Assembly (NCBI RefSeq): GCF_023740735.1
Contig: NZ_JAMRXH010000001.1
Span: forward strand, 124,001 to 188,000
Source of the DNA: Nocardia sp. CDC159
Lineage (GTDB): Bacteria > Actinomycetota > Actinomycetes > Mycobacteriales > Mycobacteriaceae
Direction: 5' to 3'
DNA: 64,000 nt
Shown here: one piece after another, positions 37,532-46,491 of the stretch
How the letters are laid out: every line of letters begins with the position of its first letter
How positions within the stretch are numbered: the stretch's first letter is position 1
Notes under the pieces: model-generated
What the model saw: only the letters and a program-made list of their open reading frames with translations
Database searches by the model: none
Told to the model about the DNA's origin: nothing
Translations under genes and position numbers: made by a program

Positions 37532-38584
37532 ATGTCTCTGACACTGGACACCTATCGCCTGCTGGGCCGTTCCGGGCTGCGGGTTTCGCCGCTGGGTCTG
37601 GGCACCGGCACCTTCGGCGCTGGCCCGGGGTGGGGCGCCGACAACGACGACGCCCGCAAGCTGTTCGACACCTACGTCGAGCGCGGCGGCAACTTCATCG
37701 ACTCTGCCACCACCTACGAAGGGGCGGAGCAGCTGCTGGGCGAGTTCACCCGTGACAACCGCGAAAGCATGGTATTGGCAACGAAATACGGGATGGCGCG
37801 GCGGCCGGGCGATCCGAATTCGGTGGGCGATCACCGGAAAAACCTGATCGCCTCGGTCGAGACGAGCCTGCGGAACCTGAACACCGACTACATCGACCTG
37901 CTCTATCTCCACGTGTGGGACTTCACCACCCCGGTCGAGGAAATCCTACGCGGCATGGACGATCTGGTCCGCCAGGGCAAGGTGCTCTACGTCGCGATCT
38001 GCAACACCCCGGCCTGGCAGATCTCACGCATGCAGACCCTCGGCGACCTGCGTGGGTGGTCGCCGCTGGTGGCCTTGCAGATCGAGTACAACCTGATCGA
38101 GCGGACCGGCGAGCGCGACCTGATCCCGATGGCCCGCGCGATGGGACTGGGCGTGGTGCCCTGGTCACCACTGGGCGGTGGCGTGCTCACCGGCAAATAC
38201 AGCCGCACCGACCTGGACGCCGAAGTGGTGGCCTCCGCGACGTCGGGCTCGCGCAAGAGCCTGGCCGCCGCTTTCGGCTCGCTCAGCGAGCGCGGCCTGG
38301 CGATCGCCGATGTGGTGAAAGAGGTGGCCGCCCAACTGAACAAGACGCCCTCGCAGGTCGCTCTCGCCTGGATCCTGCACAACCCCGATATAACGGCGCC
38401 GCTGATCGGCGCCCGCACCCCGGCCCAGCTCGAAGACAACCTCGGCGCTCTCGATGTCGAATTAGACCCGGCCCACCTCACCCGCCTGAACGAGGTCAGC
38501 GCCATCGAACCCGGCATCCCCCACAAGAGCCTGGCCCTCAATTCCACACTTGTCTTCGCAGGCATGAACATCGAAACCCGTTGA
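37532..38584 (+). CDS. Aldo/keto reductase
   Basis: A 350-residue NADPH-dependent AKR with an intact catalytic tetrad: Asp57, Tyr62, Lys85 (LATKYG) and His127 (YLHVWD). VPWSPLGGGVLTGKY and LIGARTPAQLEDN are the substrate-loop and cofactor motifs. It reduces aldehydes or ketones; the exact substrate is unknown. GAGGAGG precedes the ATG, 10 bases after the SnoaL stop. Together with the MDR enzyme it points to detoxification of carbonyl or quinone compounds sensed by TetR. Confidence 0.9.
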   Translation: MSLTLDTYRLLGRSGLRVSPLGLGTGTFGAGPGWGADNDDARKLFDTYVERGGNFIDSATTYEGAEQLLGEFTRDNRESMVLATKYGMARRPGDPNSVGDHRKNLIASVETSLRNLNTDYIDLLYLHVWDFTTPVEEILRGMDDLVRQGKVLYVAICNTPAWQISRMQTLGDLRGWSPLVALQIEYNLIERTGERDLIPMARAMGLGVVPWSPLGGGVLTGKYSRTDLDAEVVASATSGSRKSLAAAFGSLSERGLAIADVVKEVAAQLNKTPSQVALAWILHNPDITAPLIGARTPAQLEDNLGALDVELDPAHLTRLNEVSAIEPGIPHKSLALNSTLVFAGMNIETR

Positions 38585-38683
38585 TGGCCAAAGACAATAC
38601 CGCGATGTGTTCGGCCGACTTCTGGACCCGCATGCCGGCGGGCCGGTCGAACGCGCGATAATCGGCATGAATGCGTCGACATA

Positions 38684-38707
38684 GCGGACGCTTGGCCAAC
38701 CGTCCGC
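38684..38707 (+). terminator. Hairpin downstream of the AKR operon
   Basis: GCGGACG (38684-38690) pairs with CGTCCGC (38701-38707) over a ten-base loop, 100 bases after the AKR stop. Confidence 0.45.
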
Positions 38708-38833
38708 TGCTGGACAGGTACCGGACAGTCACACCGCCTACGGCGCACAACAACCCCATGCGGCTCCGGGAATCCCGACCTGTGACGTGATGTGCTGCGG
38801 CGCCGTTCGAGAAGAGCGGAAGAGTCTCTGCGC

Positions 38834-39208
38834 CTATCGCGCCGCGTCGACGCCCACCGTCACGCCGGTGCGGGCATCCCCGCGCGGACTATCGGTGTAG
38901 AAGGTGAACTCGATATCGAGGGGTTTTGTGGGTGGTCCGATGCGCCGGGTACGGGGTGCCGATGGGTCCGAAGTGGCGTGCTCGAGGACTTCGGGCAGTG
39001 TTTCGGACAGGTGAGCGGTGATCGTGTCGGCCGGGATGCCGACCTCGGCCGCGAATTCTGCTAGTCGTTCACTGTCGATGGCTTCGGCCAGCTGAGCGGG
39101 GGTGACCGGTGCGCTCGGGTCGTCGGCGGCCCAGGATGATGCTTGGGGAAGTTTGGTCAGATCGATCTCGAGGTGGACGCCGTCGCTGCGGTGACTCGTG
39201 TGGTTCAT
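38834..39208 (-). CDS. YidB-like (DUF937-type) single-module protein
   Basis: A 124-residue protein. After a short N-terminal strand (VHLEIDLTKL) comes a helical module, PVTPAQLAEAIDSERLAEFA then AAEVGIPADTITAHLSETLPEVL, that matches the YidB/DUF937 repeat (GI-P-D-x4-LSE-LPEV). A C-terminal strand region includes LDIEFTFYTD. ATG 39208 follows GGAGG at five bases. A paralogue lies at 46826. YidB proteins are of unknown function; this form has one module instead of the usual longer protein. Confidence 0.72.
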   Translation of the reverse strand: MNHTSHRSDGVHLEIDLTKLPQASSWAADDPSAPVTPAQLAEAIDSERLAEFAAEVGIPADTITAHLSETLPEVLEHATSDPSAPRTRRIGPPTKPLDIEFTFYTDSPRGDARTGVTVGVDAAR

Positions 39209-39398
39209 CGGCACCTCCAAGGGTCGACTCTTCGCTTCTGTTCGGGTTATCGCGCAGATGTGTTGTCAAACATGGACTTCGGCTTCTTCGACATTGCGGC
39301 CGATGGCGATCGCTCGGCAACTGCAGATCTCGCAGTCGGATGTGCGCGGTGGAGCGGGTGGGTCTGTCGATATCGGGACCCGCGTCCACCGCGGGGGG

Positions 39399-40049
39399 TC
39401 AGTACCCGATCAGGGCGACGCCGCTGGCGATGATCCAGCTCGCCCAGCCGAGCCAGCCGACCAGGCCGATCGGGGCGAGTGTGCTTCGGCCGTCGGCGTT
39501 GTAGGGGCTCAGTGATGCCGAGGCGAAAAGTAGTGCGGCGCTGAGGTATCCGAGGATGGCGTGCCAGGTCGGCAGGAAGCCGGTGTGGGCGCCCGCAGCG
39601 GTGAAGCCCAGAAGGGCCAGGGCCAGGAAGGTCTGGTTGAGGCCGAACAGCACCGTGGTCGTACCCCATAGGCCCGCGACCGAGTCGCGGTCGCGGCGGG
39701 CGGCCGCGGCCAGGCCGAAGCGCAAAGCCTCGACGACGGTGAAGGTGGCGTTCTGCATGAGCACGCCCGCGAAGCCGACCAGCGCCCACGCCGCGGCGTC
39801 GGTCTCGCCGTGCCACAGCACCGACAGCATGCCCGCCGCGAACACCGTGGTGCACAACCATCCGGCCGGGGCGGCCACCGATGGCTTCCGCAGTGCGTCG
39901 GCGGCCGCGGCGAACGCGGCCACGACCTCGTCGAAACTGCCCGCACCCACCGGCATCGGCAACCTGCCGCGCAGGTAGGCGGCATTGATGGCGATCGCCA
40001 GCACCACGAATCCGATTCCGGCCCACCCCGCCAGCGCGGTGAAGGTCAT
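39399..40049 (-). CDS. Six-span membrane protein of unknown function
   Basis: A 216-residue protein with hydrophobic segments at about 4-24, 62-80, 86-104, 126-150, 160-180 and 190-212. WHGETDAAAW and PTWHAILGYL carry conserved-looking His. I recognise no family. GGGGAGGAAG precedes ATG 40049. It is divergent from a TetR gene with 66 bases between the starts, and is its likely target. Confidence 0.7.
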   Translation of the reverse strand: MTFTALAGWAGIGFVVLAIAINAAYLRGRLPMPVGAGSFDEVVAAFAAAADALRKPSVAAPAGWLCTTVFAAGMLSVLWHGETDAAAWALVGFAGVLMQNATFTVVEALRFGLAAAARRDRDSVAGLWGTTTVLFGLNQTFLALALLGFTAAGAHTGFLPTWHAILGYLSAALLFASASLSPYNADGRSTLAPIGLVGWLGWASWIIASGVALIGY

Positions 40050-40115
40050 GGCTTCCTCCCCAAATTGGATTTACGCAACCTCTAATGAATATAGGTCTGA
40101 TAGTCTCTGGGGGCA

Positions 40116-40787
40116 ATGACTGATTCGACGACTCCCCGCCGCCGCTACGACTCGATGCGCAGACTGGCCCAGGCCCAGCAGACGCACGCCGACATCGCCG
40201 TGGCCGCCCGCGAGCTCTTCGTCGCCAAGGGTTGGGCGGCGACCACGGTGCGCGATGTGGCGCGCGCGGCCGGGGTATCGGTGCCGACGGTGTACGCGGC
40301 GTACGAGAACAAGAAGGGCCTGGTGCAGGCGCTGGCCGATGCCGCGGACCTGGCCGCCGACCCGGCCCGGCAGCTCGCCGAACTGGAAGCGACCGCCGAC
40401 CCGCGTCGTCACCTGGCCGCGATGGCCGCCTACGACCGCCGCCTGTTCGAACGCTCCGGCGACCTGCTGACCCTGATCCGCGAGGCGGGACGCGGCGAAC
40501 CCGAGCTGGCCGCGGTCTACGAGCGCGGCCGAGTGTTGGGCGACCGCACCCGCGTCCAGGTCCTGTCCACCTGGCCCGCCCACACCCTGCGCCCCGGTCT
40601 GGATGTGGCCACCGCCGTGGACATCTACGCCGCCCTGTGCAACATCGACGTCTACGTCACCCTCACCGTCGAACGGGGCTGGTCACCGCAGCGCGTGGAA
40701 GACTGGTGGACCGAAGCGCTGGCGCGTGAACTGCTGTCCGACCCAGTGGGTTCGGCGTCACCGAGTGAGCGAACGGCCGATGTGTGA
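40116..40787 (+). CDS. TetR-family regulator
   Basis: A 223-residue regulator with a helix-turn-helix at about 28-75: IAVAARELFVAKGWAATTV, then VARAAGVSVPTVYAAYENK. The C-terminal domain is helical and has the WSPQRVEDWWTEALARELL end common to actinobacterial members. It probably controls the divergent six-span protein. Confidence 0.88.
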   Translation: MTDSTTPRRRYDSMRRLAQAQQTHADIAVAARELFVAKGWAATTVRDVARAAGVSVPTVYAAYENKKGLVQALADAADLAADPARQLAELEATADPRRHLAAMAAYDRRLFERSGDLLTLIREAGRGEPELAAVYERGRVLGDRTRVQVLSTWPAHTLRPGLDVATAVDIYAALCNIDVYVTLTVERGWSPQRVEDWWTEALARELLSDPVGSASPSERTADV

Positions 40788-40893
40788 CCCGCGCGCCCAG
40801 AGTTCGGTGTGCGCGACCCGGCCCACCGTCGGGTAGGCGCCCGTGGCGAACGGCGAGTGGGCAGCCATCCGACATCCCCTGCGGCGCACCAGT

Positions 40894-41547
40894 TCAGCGC
40901 GACGGCGGGCCGGTGAGAATCGGCGCGATGGCCACGCGGGCGAGATGGTCGACGTCGGCGGGTTCGCCGAGATCGACCGCGAGGCTGGGGGTCAGCAGAT
41001 AGCCGAGGGTGACATGGATGAGGGCGTCGGCCTGGGCGTCGGGGTCGCCCGGGGGCAGCCGGTGGGTCGATTGCGCGTGCGCGATGTGCGCGCGGACGCG
41101 GGCGTGCGCGAGGGCGATGGGGGCGGGGTCACCGTGGGTCAGGGCGGCGAGCAGGTCGCCCCGGTGCGGGGTTTCGGCGGCCAGCAGGGGATGGCGATGC
41201 AGGGTCAGGCACAGGGCGAATCCCGCGGCGACCTGTTCGGCGGGGTCGTCGATGGTGGCCAGGCGGGCGGCGAGGGCATCGAGCAGGGCGGTGATCTCGC
41301 GGGTGAGGGCGGCCTCGAACAGTTCGTCCTTACCGGCGAAGCGGCGGAACAGCGTGGCGCGCCCGACCCCGGCCGCCGCGGCGACCTCGGTCATGGTGGC
41401 CGCGCGGGTGCCGCGGCGGGCCAGCACCGCGACCGCGGCGTCGAGGATGGCGGCGTCGGTGTCGCTGGGGTCGGGGCGGACCCCGCCCAGCGCGCGTCCG
41501 GCGGCGCGGCGCAGCAGTTTGGGCAGTGGAGTGCCGGGTCTGGTCAT
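40894..41547 (-). CDS. TetR-family repressor of the acyl-CoA fusion gene
   Basis: A 217-residue regulator: an Arg-rich N-terminal arm, then the helix-turn-helix AILDAAVAVLARRGTRAAT, VAAAAGVGRATLFRRFAGK (about 31-75). The ligand domain is helical. GGAAGGAGC precedes ATG 41547. It is divergent from the SRPBCC-thiolase-crotonase gene, with an inverted repeat over that gene's -10 region. Confidence 0.88.
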   Translation of the reverse strand: MTRPGTPLPKLLRRAAGRALGGVRPDPSDTDAAILDAAVAVLARRGTRAATMTEVAAAAGVGRATLFRRFAGKDELFEAALTREITALLDALAARLATIDDPAEQVAAGFALCLTLHRHPLLAAETPHRGDLLAALTHGDPAPIALAHARVRAHIAHAQSTHRLPPGDPDAQADALIHVTLGYLLTPSLAVDLGEPADVDHLARVAIAPILTGPPSR

Positions 41548-41569
41548 GGCTGCTCCTTCCGCGCGACCC

Positions 41570-41607
41570 TTGACGTGGTGAGACTATTGCCCCTGTAATG
41601 GTCTCAC
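41570..41607 (+). promoter_or_regulatory. Promoter with overlapping TetR operator
   Basis: TTGACG (41570-41575), 18 bases, TGTAAT (41594-41599) form a good promoter for the fusion gene. The inverted repeat GTGAGAC(T/C)ATT...AATGGTCTCAC (41578-41607) covers the spacer and -10, fitting repression. Confidence 0.65.
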
Positions 41608-41628
41608 ACTCGAGGAGGAGGTGGGATC

Positions 41629-44580
41629 GTGTCGGCTGTGCCGGGCTTCGATCGAATTCGCGCCGCGCGCAAGCAGGTTCGCGCGGGAGCGGCGCTGGTG
41701 GACGCGGTGCGCAAGGATCCGCGCATTGCCCGCGACCTGGTGGCGGGCCTGCTGGGCGCCGGGGCAGCGCCCTCGCCCGCGCCCGCGCGTGAGCTGCCGC
41801 CCGGCTTGGCCGAGTTCGCCAAATCCGCGCACGCCGAGCAGGCGATGGCGGCCCCGGTCGAGGCGGTGTGGGCGTATCTGTGCGATCTGGACCGGCTCGG
41901 CGAGTGGTTCACCCTGCATTCCGGTTGGCGTGGTGCGCCGCCGGGCGCGGTGCGACCCGGCCTCGAATTCACCCAGCAGGCCCAGGTGATGGGATTGCCG
42001 GTGGATATCCGCTGGCGGGTGGCCGCGGTCGGCGAGCACGGCTTCGAGCTGCACGGCCAGGCCCCGCAGCAGGTGCGGCTGGGGTATTGGATCACGGTGT
42101 CGGACACCGGATCCGGCACGCTGGTGTCCTTCGACGCGGGGGTGGCGGGTCCGCCGATCGAGGGTCCGCTGGGCGGATCGGTGACGCGCAGCCTCGGTGA
42201 CGCGATGACCCAGTCGCTGGCCCGGCTGCCGGGGGCGATCGCCGCGGCGGGCCCGCTGCGCCCGCGGGTGGCGCGCGAGCCGGTGTATCACCGGGCGTCG
42301 GGGCGGGAGCTGGATCCGCGGACCCCGGTGCTGGTCGGTGTGGGTCAATTCGTCGGCCGCACCCCGGATCCGGACGCGGACCCGGCCGAGCTGGCGGCGC
42401 GGGCGTTGCGCCGCGCGGCCGAGGACGCCGGGCCGGGAGCGCCGCTGCTGCGGCGGGCGCAGGCGGTGTTCGCGGTGGCATGCACGTCCTGGCAGTACCG
42501 GGATCTGGGGGCGGCGGTGGCCGAGCGGGTCGGCGCCGAGCGGGTGGACACGGTGCAGTCCAGTCCCTTCGGCGGCGACGGCGGGCAGCTGGTGATCAAC
42601 GAGGCCGCCGCCGCGATCGCCGCCGGTGACTACGAGATCGTGCTGGTCACCGGCGCGGAAGCGGGCGCCACCCAGGCCGCGGCGCAGCGCGCGGGCCGTG
42701 AGCCGGGGTGGCCGGTGCAGGACGGCGCGGTCGCGCCGACCCGCACCGTCGGCATCGATCGCCCGGCCAACAATGCCGCCGAGACCGCCGCCGGGCTGAT
42801 CGCCCCGATCAACATGTACGCGCTGCTGGAATCGGCCAATCGGCATCGGCTCGGGCGCGGTGTGGCCGAGCACGCGACCGCGATCGCCGAGCTGTGGTCG
42901 CGGCTGTCGGCGGTCGCGGCGGGCAACGAATATGCCTGGCAGCCCGAACAACTGAGCGCCGCGCAGATCGCGGCGGTGTCGGCGGACAACCGCATGGTGT
43001 CCACCCCCTACACCAAACTCGAATGCGCCAACCTGAGCGTGGACATGGCCAGCGGCATCGTGGTGTGCAGCGCCGCGGCCGCCGAGGCCGCCGGAATCGC
43101 CCAGGACCGCTGGGTATTCCTGCACGCGGGCGCCTCCGGCCACGACGAGTGGTTCACCAGCGAACGCGCCGAGCTGGCCGCCTCCCCGGCGATCCGCACC
43201 CTCGGCGCCGCCGCGCTGGCGCATGCGGGCATCACCGCCGCGGAGCTGGCGCATGTGGACCTGTACGCGTGCTTCCCGGTGGCGGTGCAGATCGCGGCCC
43301 GCGAATTGGGTTTACCCACCGACGATCCCGCGCGCCCGCTGTCGGTGACCGGCGGACTCACCTTCGGCGGCGGCCCGGGCAACAACTACGGCGGGCATGC
43401 GGTGGCCACGCTGGTGCGGCGGCTGCGTGCGGACCCGGGCAGCTACGGGCTGTCCACGTCGCTGGGCTGGTATGTCACCAAGCACGCCCTCGGCGTCTAT
43501 TCCACCCACCCACCACGGCAGCCGTATCGGCATCTGACCCCGGTGATCGACCATCCCCCGGCCCGCCCGGCGCGCAGCGGCGCCGAGGGTCCGGCGGTGG
43601 TGGAGGCCTACACCGTCGCCTACACCCGCGAGGAGGTCCCCGAGGCGGCGGTGCTGAGCCTGATCACCCCCTCCGGCGAGCGAAACCTGGTGCGCGCCAC
43701 CGACTCCGAGACCATCACCGCCTGCCTCGAGCGGGATCTGCTGGGCCTGCCGGTCACGGTCTCGGGGGAGGGCGTCCGGATCGACGGTGCGACGCCGGTG
43801 CCGTTACCGGCCCCGCCGGAGCCGCCGGTGCTGGTGGAGCGCCGCGGCCCGGTCACGATCATCACCGTGAACCGGCCGCAGGTGCGCAACGCCATCAACC
43901 TGGCCGCGGCCCTGGGCATCGAGCGGGCACTGGACGCGTTCGAGGCCGACGCGGCGGCGCAGGTGGCGATCATCACCGGCGCGGGCGGGTATTTCAGCGC
44001 GGGCATGGACCTCAAGGCGGCCGCGCGCGGGGAGGTACCGATGACCGAGGGGCGCGGCCCGCTCGGCATCGCCGCGCGCCCGCCGGTCAAACCGCTGATC
44101 GCCGCGGTGGAGGGCCCCGCGCTGGCGGGCGGATGCGAGCTGGCGTTGTCGGCGGATCTGGTGGTCGCGGCGCGAGATTCGAGCTTCGGCATCCCGGAGG
44201 TCAAACGCGGCCTGGTCGCCGTCGGCGGCGGTGTGCTGCGGCTGGCGCAGCGACTGCCACGCGCGATCGCCATGGAACTGGCCCTGACCGGCGACCCCGT
44301 CACCGCCACCCGCGCCGCCGAACTCGGTCTGGTCAACCAGGTGGTCGATCCGGGCCGGGCCCTGGACGCGGCCCTGGAGCTGGCCCAGCGCATCGCGGTC
44401 AACGCCCCGCTGAGCATCGCGGCGAGCAAAACCATCATCGACTCCTGCCCCGACTGGTCGAGCGCCGAATCGTTCATCCGCCAGGGCGAGGCGGCCGCGG
44501 CGGCACTGTCGTCGGAGGACGCCGCGGAGGGGGTGCTGGCGTTCGCGCAGAAGCGGGCACCGGTGTGGAAGGGACGCTGA
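41629..44580 (+). CDS. SRPBCC - thiolase-like - crotonase fusion protein
   Basis: A 983-residue three-domain protein. Residues about 65-212 form a SRPBCC (START-like) lipid-binding domain with MAAPVEAVWAYLCDLDRLG. Residues about 229-720 form a thiolase-like acetyl-CoA acetyltransferase domain: DPRTPVLVGVGQ, LSVTGGLTFGGGPGNNYGG and TKHALGVYSTHPP, with an OB-like tail. The place of the nucleophilic Cys reads TVQSSPFGGDG, so classical thiolase chemistry is doubtful. Residues about 734-983 form an enoyl-CoA hydratase/isomerase with AGGCELALSADLV and FGIPEVKRGL. A single chain for binding and processing an acyl-CoA, controlled by TetR, is the natural reading. GTG 41629 follows GAGGAGG. Confidence 0.85.
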   Translation: MSAVPGFDRIRAARKQVRAGAALVDAVRKDPRIARDLVAGLLGAGAAPSPAPARELPPGLAEFAKSAHAEQAMAAPVEAVWAYLCDLDRLGEWFTLHSGWRGAPPGAVRPGLEFTQQAQVMGLPVDIRWRVAAVGEHGFELHGQAPQQVRLGYWITVSDTGSGTLVSFDAGVAGPPIEGPLGGSVTRSLGDAMTQSLARLPGAIAAAGPLRPRVAREPVYHRASGRELDPRTPVLVGVGQFVGRTPDPDADPAELAARALRRAAEDAGPGAPLLRRAQAVFAVACTSWQYRDLGAAVAERVGAERVDTVQSSPFGGDGGQLVINEAAAAIAAGDYEIVLVTGAEAGATQAAAQRAGREPGWPVQDGAVAPTRTVGIDRPANNAAETAAGLIAPINMYALLESANRHRLGRGVAEHATAIAELWSRLSAVAAGNEYAWQPEQLSAAQIAAVSADNRMVSTPYTKLECANLSVDMASGIVVCSAAAAEAAGIAQDRWVFLHAGASGHDEWFTSERAELAASPAIRTLGAAALAHAGITAAELAHVDLYACFPVAVQIAARELGLPTDDPARPLSVTGGLTFGGGPGNNYGGHAVATLVRRLRADPGSYGLSTSLGWYVTKHALGVYSTHPPRQPYRHLTPVIDHPPARPARSGAEGPAVVEAYTVAYTREEVPEAAVLSLITPSGERNLVRATDSETITACLERDLLGLPVTVSGEGVRIDGATPVPLPAPPEPPVLVERRGPVTIITVNRPQVRNAINLAAALGIERALDAFEADAAAQVAIITGAGGYFSAGMDLKAAARGEVPMTEGRGPLGIAARPPVKPLIAAVEGPALAGGCELALSADLVVAARDSSFGIPEVKRGLVAVGGGVLRLAQRLPRAIAMELALTGDPVTATRAAELGLVNQVVDPGRALDAALELAQRIAVNAPLSIAASKTIIDSCPDWSSAESFIRQGEAAAAALSSEDAAEGVLAFAQKRAPVWKGR

Positions 44581-44789
44581 GGCGATCGATCTCCTCTGCA
44601 CCGGCGTGCAGGCGCTTCAGCACCCTCGGGTTCGCCGGCCATCCGGGTGGTGGGGATCGACGCGAAGGTCTGCGCAATATCGCCGTCGACGCCTGGACGG
44701 GCTGCCCGCCGTCGCTGCTCTGCAACCAGGGTTGCCTTGGTCGCCAAGCGATCTCGTGAATGCTCGCGGCTGCCGGTGCGGCGCCGCGG

Positions 44790-45353
44790 TCACGGGGATG
44801 CGGTGAGCGTTCGGAGCATGGTGTCGAGGTAGGCGGGGGAGAGATCGGCCTCGTCCGGTGTGGCGTGGGCGAGCTGGGCGATTCCGAGGTAGCTGGTGTA
44901 GGCGAGTTGTGCGCGCCGCGCCGCCTCCTCCGGCGGAAAGCCGAGCTCGGCGAACTGCTCGGCCAGATAGTCGAGGCGTCGCCTGGTGACCCGTGCCAGC
45001 ACCGGGGCAACGAGCGGATGGCGCGCGGTGGCCAGCAGCGCCAGTTCCGCGCGCGCCGCGTCGCCGGTGCGGCCCTCGACCGCCCCGACGATCAGTGCCC
45101 GCAGCCGGGGCAGCCCCGGCGGTTGCGCGTCGATCTCCGCGATGACTTCCTCGGTGTCGACGCGCTCCCACAGTTCCAGCGCGGCGGTGACGAGCGCGTC
45201 GCGACCCGGGAAGTGCCAGTAGAAACTGCCTTTCGTCGTGCCCAGGCGGGCGGCGATCGGCTCGACGGCGACGGCGGCGAGCCCGCCGTCGGCCAATGCC
45301 TCGAGCGCGGCGGAGGTCCAATCGGCGGCGGAGAGACGCTGTCGCTGCGGCAT
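44790..45353 (-). CDS. TetR-family repressor
   Basis: A 187-residue regulator. The helix-turn-helix reads LSAADWTSAALEALADGGL, IAARLGTTKGSFYWHFPGR (about 6-53). The short helical C-terminal domain has RARAELALLA-type segments. ATG 45353 sits at the edge of a perfect inverted repeat shared with the divergent SRPBCC-DUF2867 gene, so it probably controls both. The 209 bases between it and the convergent fusion gene hold no gene. Confidence 0.87.
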   Translation of the reverse strand: MPQRQRLSAADWTSAALEALADGGLAAVAVEPIAARLGTTKGSFYWHFPGRDALVTAALELWERVDTEEVIAEIDAQPPGLPRLRALIVGAVEGRTGDAARAELALLATARHPLVAPVLARVTRRRLDYLAEQFAELGFPPEEAARRAQLAYTSYLGIAQLAHATPDEADLSPAYLDTMLRTLTASP

Positions 45354-45365
45354 CTCCGTACGGTA

Positions 45366-45385
45366 CCGTATGGCAAACCATACGG
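45366..45385. promoter_or_regulatory. TetR operator CCGTATGG-N4-CCATACGG
   Basis: Perfect 8-bp arms with spacer CAAA lie between the divergent TetR and SRPBCC-DUF2867 genes. Extra half-sites flank it (GTACGG at 45358, CGTATGG at 45389). Confidence 0.75.
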
Positions 45386-45406
45386 TGGCGTATGGAAGGA
45401 GAGGGC

Positions 45407-46369
45407 ATGCGAATCCACAACATCCACGAGCGGGTCGTCCACGCCGACCCCGCGGACATCGCGCCGCTGTTGGCCACGCTCGGCCAGCCCGGTGACGTGC
45501 TCTACCCGCCGCGGTGGGCACCGATGCGGTTCGACGGGCCCGTCGCGGTGGGCGCGAGCGGCACGCACGGCACGATCAGCGCCTACGAGCCCGGTCGGCT
45601 GCTGGAGATCACGTTCCCGAGCGGCATGGGTATCACCGGGATCCACACGTTCACCGTGACCTCACTCGCCCCGCGGCGCGCACGGGTGCGGCACGAGGTC
45701 GAGGCCGAGGCCACCGTGGTGGCCTGGCTCGGCTGGCATGCCGCGATCCGAGCGGCGCACGACGCGGTCCTCGAGGAGTTGCTGGACCGCCTGCAGGCCG
45801 CGGTCGGTGCGCCGCCCCCGAGCCGGGCCGTCCCGTCGGCCTACGCGCGGGTGCTGCGCCGGTTCGAGCGCCCGCGCGCCCGCGCGGTGGCGGTCTCGCC
45901 GACCGATCTGACCGCTGGCGCGCTCGGCCGCGTCGACCACTGCGACGCCTTCGCGATCGAGCGCCGCCGGGAGACACCCGACGACCCGAAAGTCTGGGCG
46001 CGCGCGATCTTCGACGATCTACCACCGTGGGTCGGCGCGCTCATGGCGGTGCGTGAGCGCCTGGTCGCACTCGCGGGAATCGATCGAGGCACCCCCGACG
46101 CCTTCGCCGTGCTCGCCGACAACGACGACGAAGTGCTCCTCGGCGCCGACGCGGGCCACCTGGACTTCCGCACCTCGGTGCGGCGCGAGCCGGGACGGAT
46201 CGTCCTGACCGGGCTCGTCCACCTGCACAACCGCCGCGGTCGGGCCTACTTCGCCCTGATCCGGCGCATTCATCCGTTCGTCGTTCGTGCGATGCTCAAC
46301 CGAGCCGCGGTCCGGTTGGCGGGAACGTCCGATGCGCGGCTCGGTTCACCCCAACCCGATTCGCGGTGA
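45407..46369 (+). CDS. SRPBCC - DUF2867 fusion protein
   Basis: A 320-residue two-domain protein. Residues about 1-145 are SRPBCC-like (VVHADPADIAPLLATLG, IHTFTVTSLAPRRARVRHEV). Residues about 150-310 match DUF2867 (YARVLRRFERP, WVGALMAVRERLVALAGI, LVHLHNRRGRAYFALIRRIHPFVV). DUF2867 is often fused to an NmrA-like reductase; here a lipid-binding-type domain takes that place. Function unknown; a hydrophobic ligand also sensed by TetR is plausible. GGAAGGAGAGGG precedes ATG 45407. Confidence 0.8.
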   Translation: MRIHNIHERVVHADPADIAPLLATLGQPGDVLYPPRWAPMRFDGPVAVGASGTHGTISAYEPGRLLEITFPSGMGITGIHTFTVTSLAPRRARVRHEVEAEATVVAWLGWHAAIRAAHDAVLEELLDRLQAAVGAPPPSRAVPSAYARVLRRFERPRARAVAVSPTDLTAGALGRVDHCDAFAIERRRETPDDPKVWARAIFDDLPPWVGALMAVRERLVALAGIDRGTPDAFAVLADNDDEVLLGADAGHLDFRTSVRREPGRIVLTGLVHLHNRRGRAYFALIRRIHPFVVRAMLNRAAVRLAGTSDARLGSPQPDSR

Positions 46370-46479
46370 ACCGGGAACGGGTCGCAGCGTTCACCCACTA
46401 GTTGGCTGTGAGGCCTTCGATCGGGTCGGTGCGCGTCGTGAGAACCAGCGCGACGCTCGGACGCGGCGGTTCGTCGGCG

Positions 46480-46485
46480 TACACT
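46480..46485 (+). promoter_or_regulatory. -10 hexamer TACACT before a truncated gene
   Basis: TACACT ends six bases before GTG 46492, so the start of the decayed hydrolase gene still looks expressible. Confidence 0.45.
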
Positions 46486-46491
46486 GCGGCG

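Noticed and set aside
44580..44789. Short plus-strand frames after the fusion gene as a separate gene
   Set aside because: Cys/Arg-rich sequence with no coding signal; a convergent intergenic region is the better reading.
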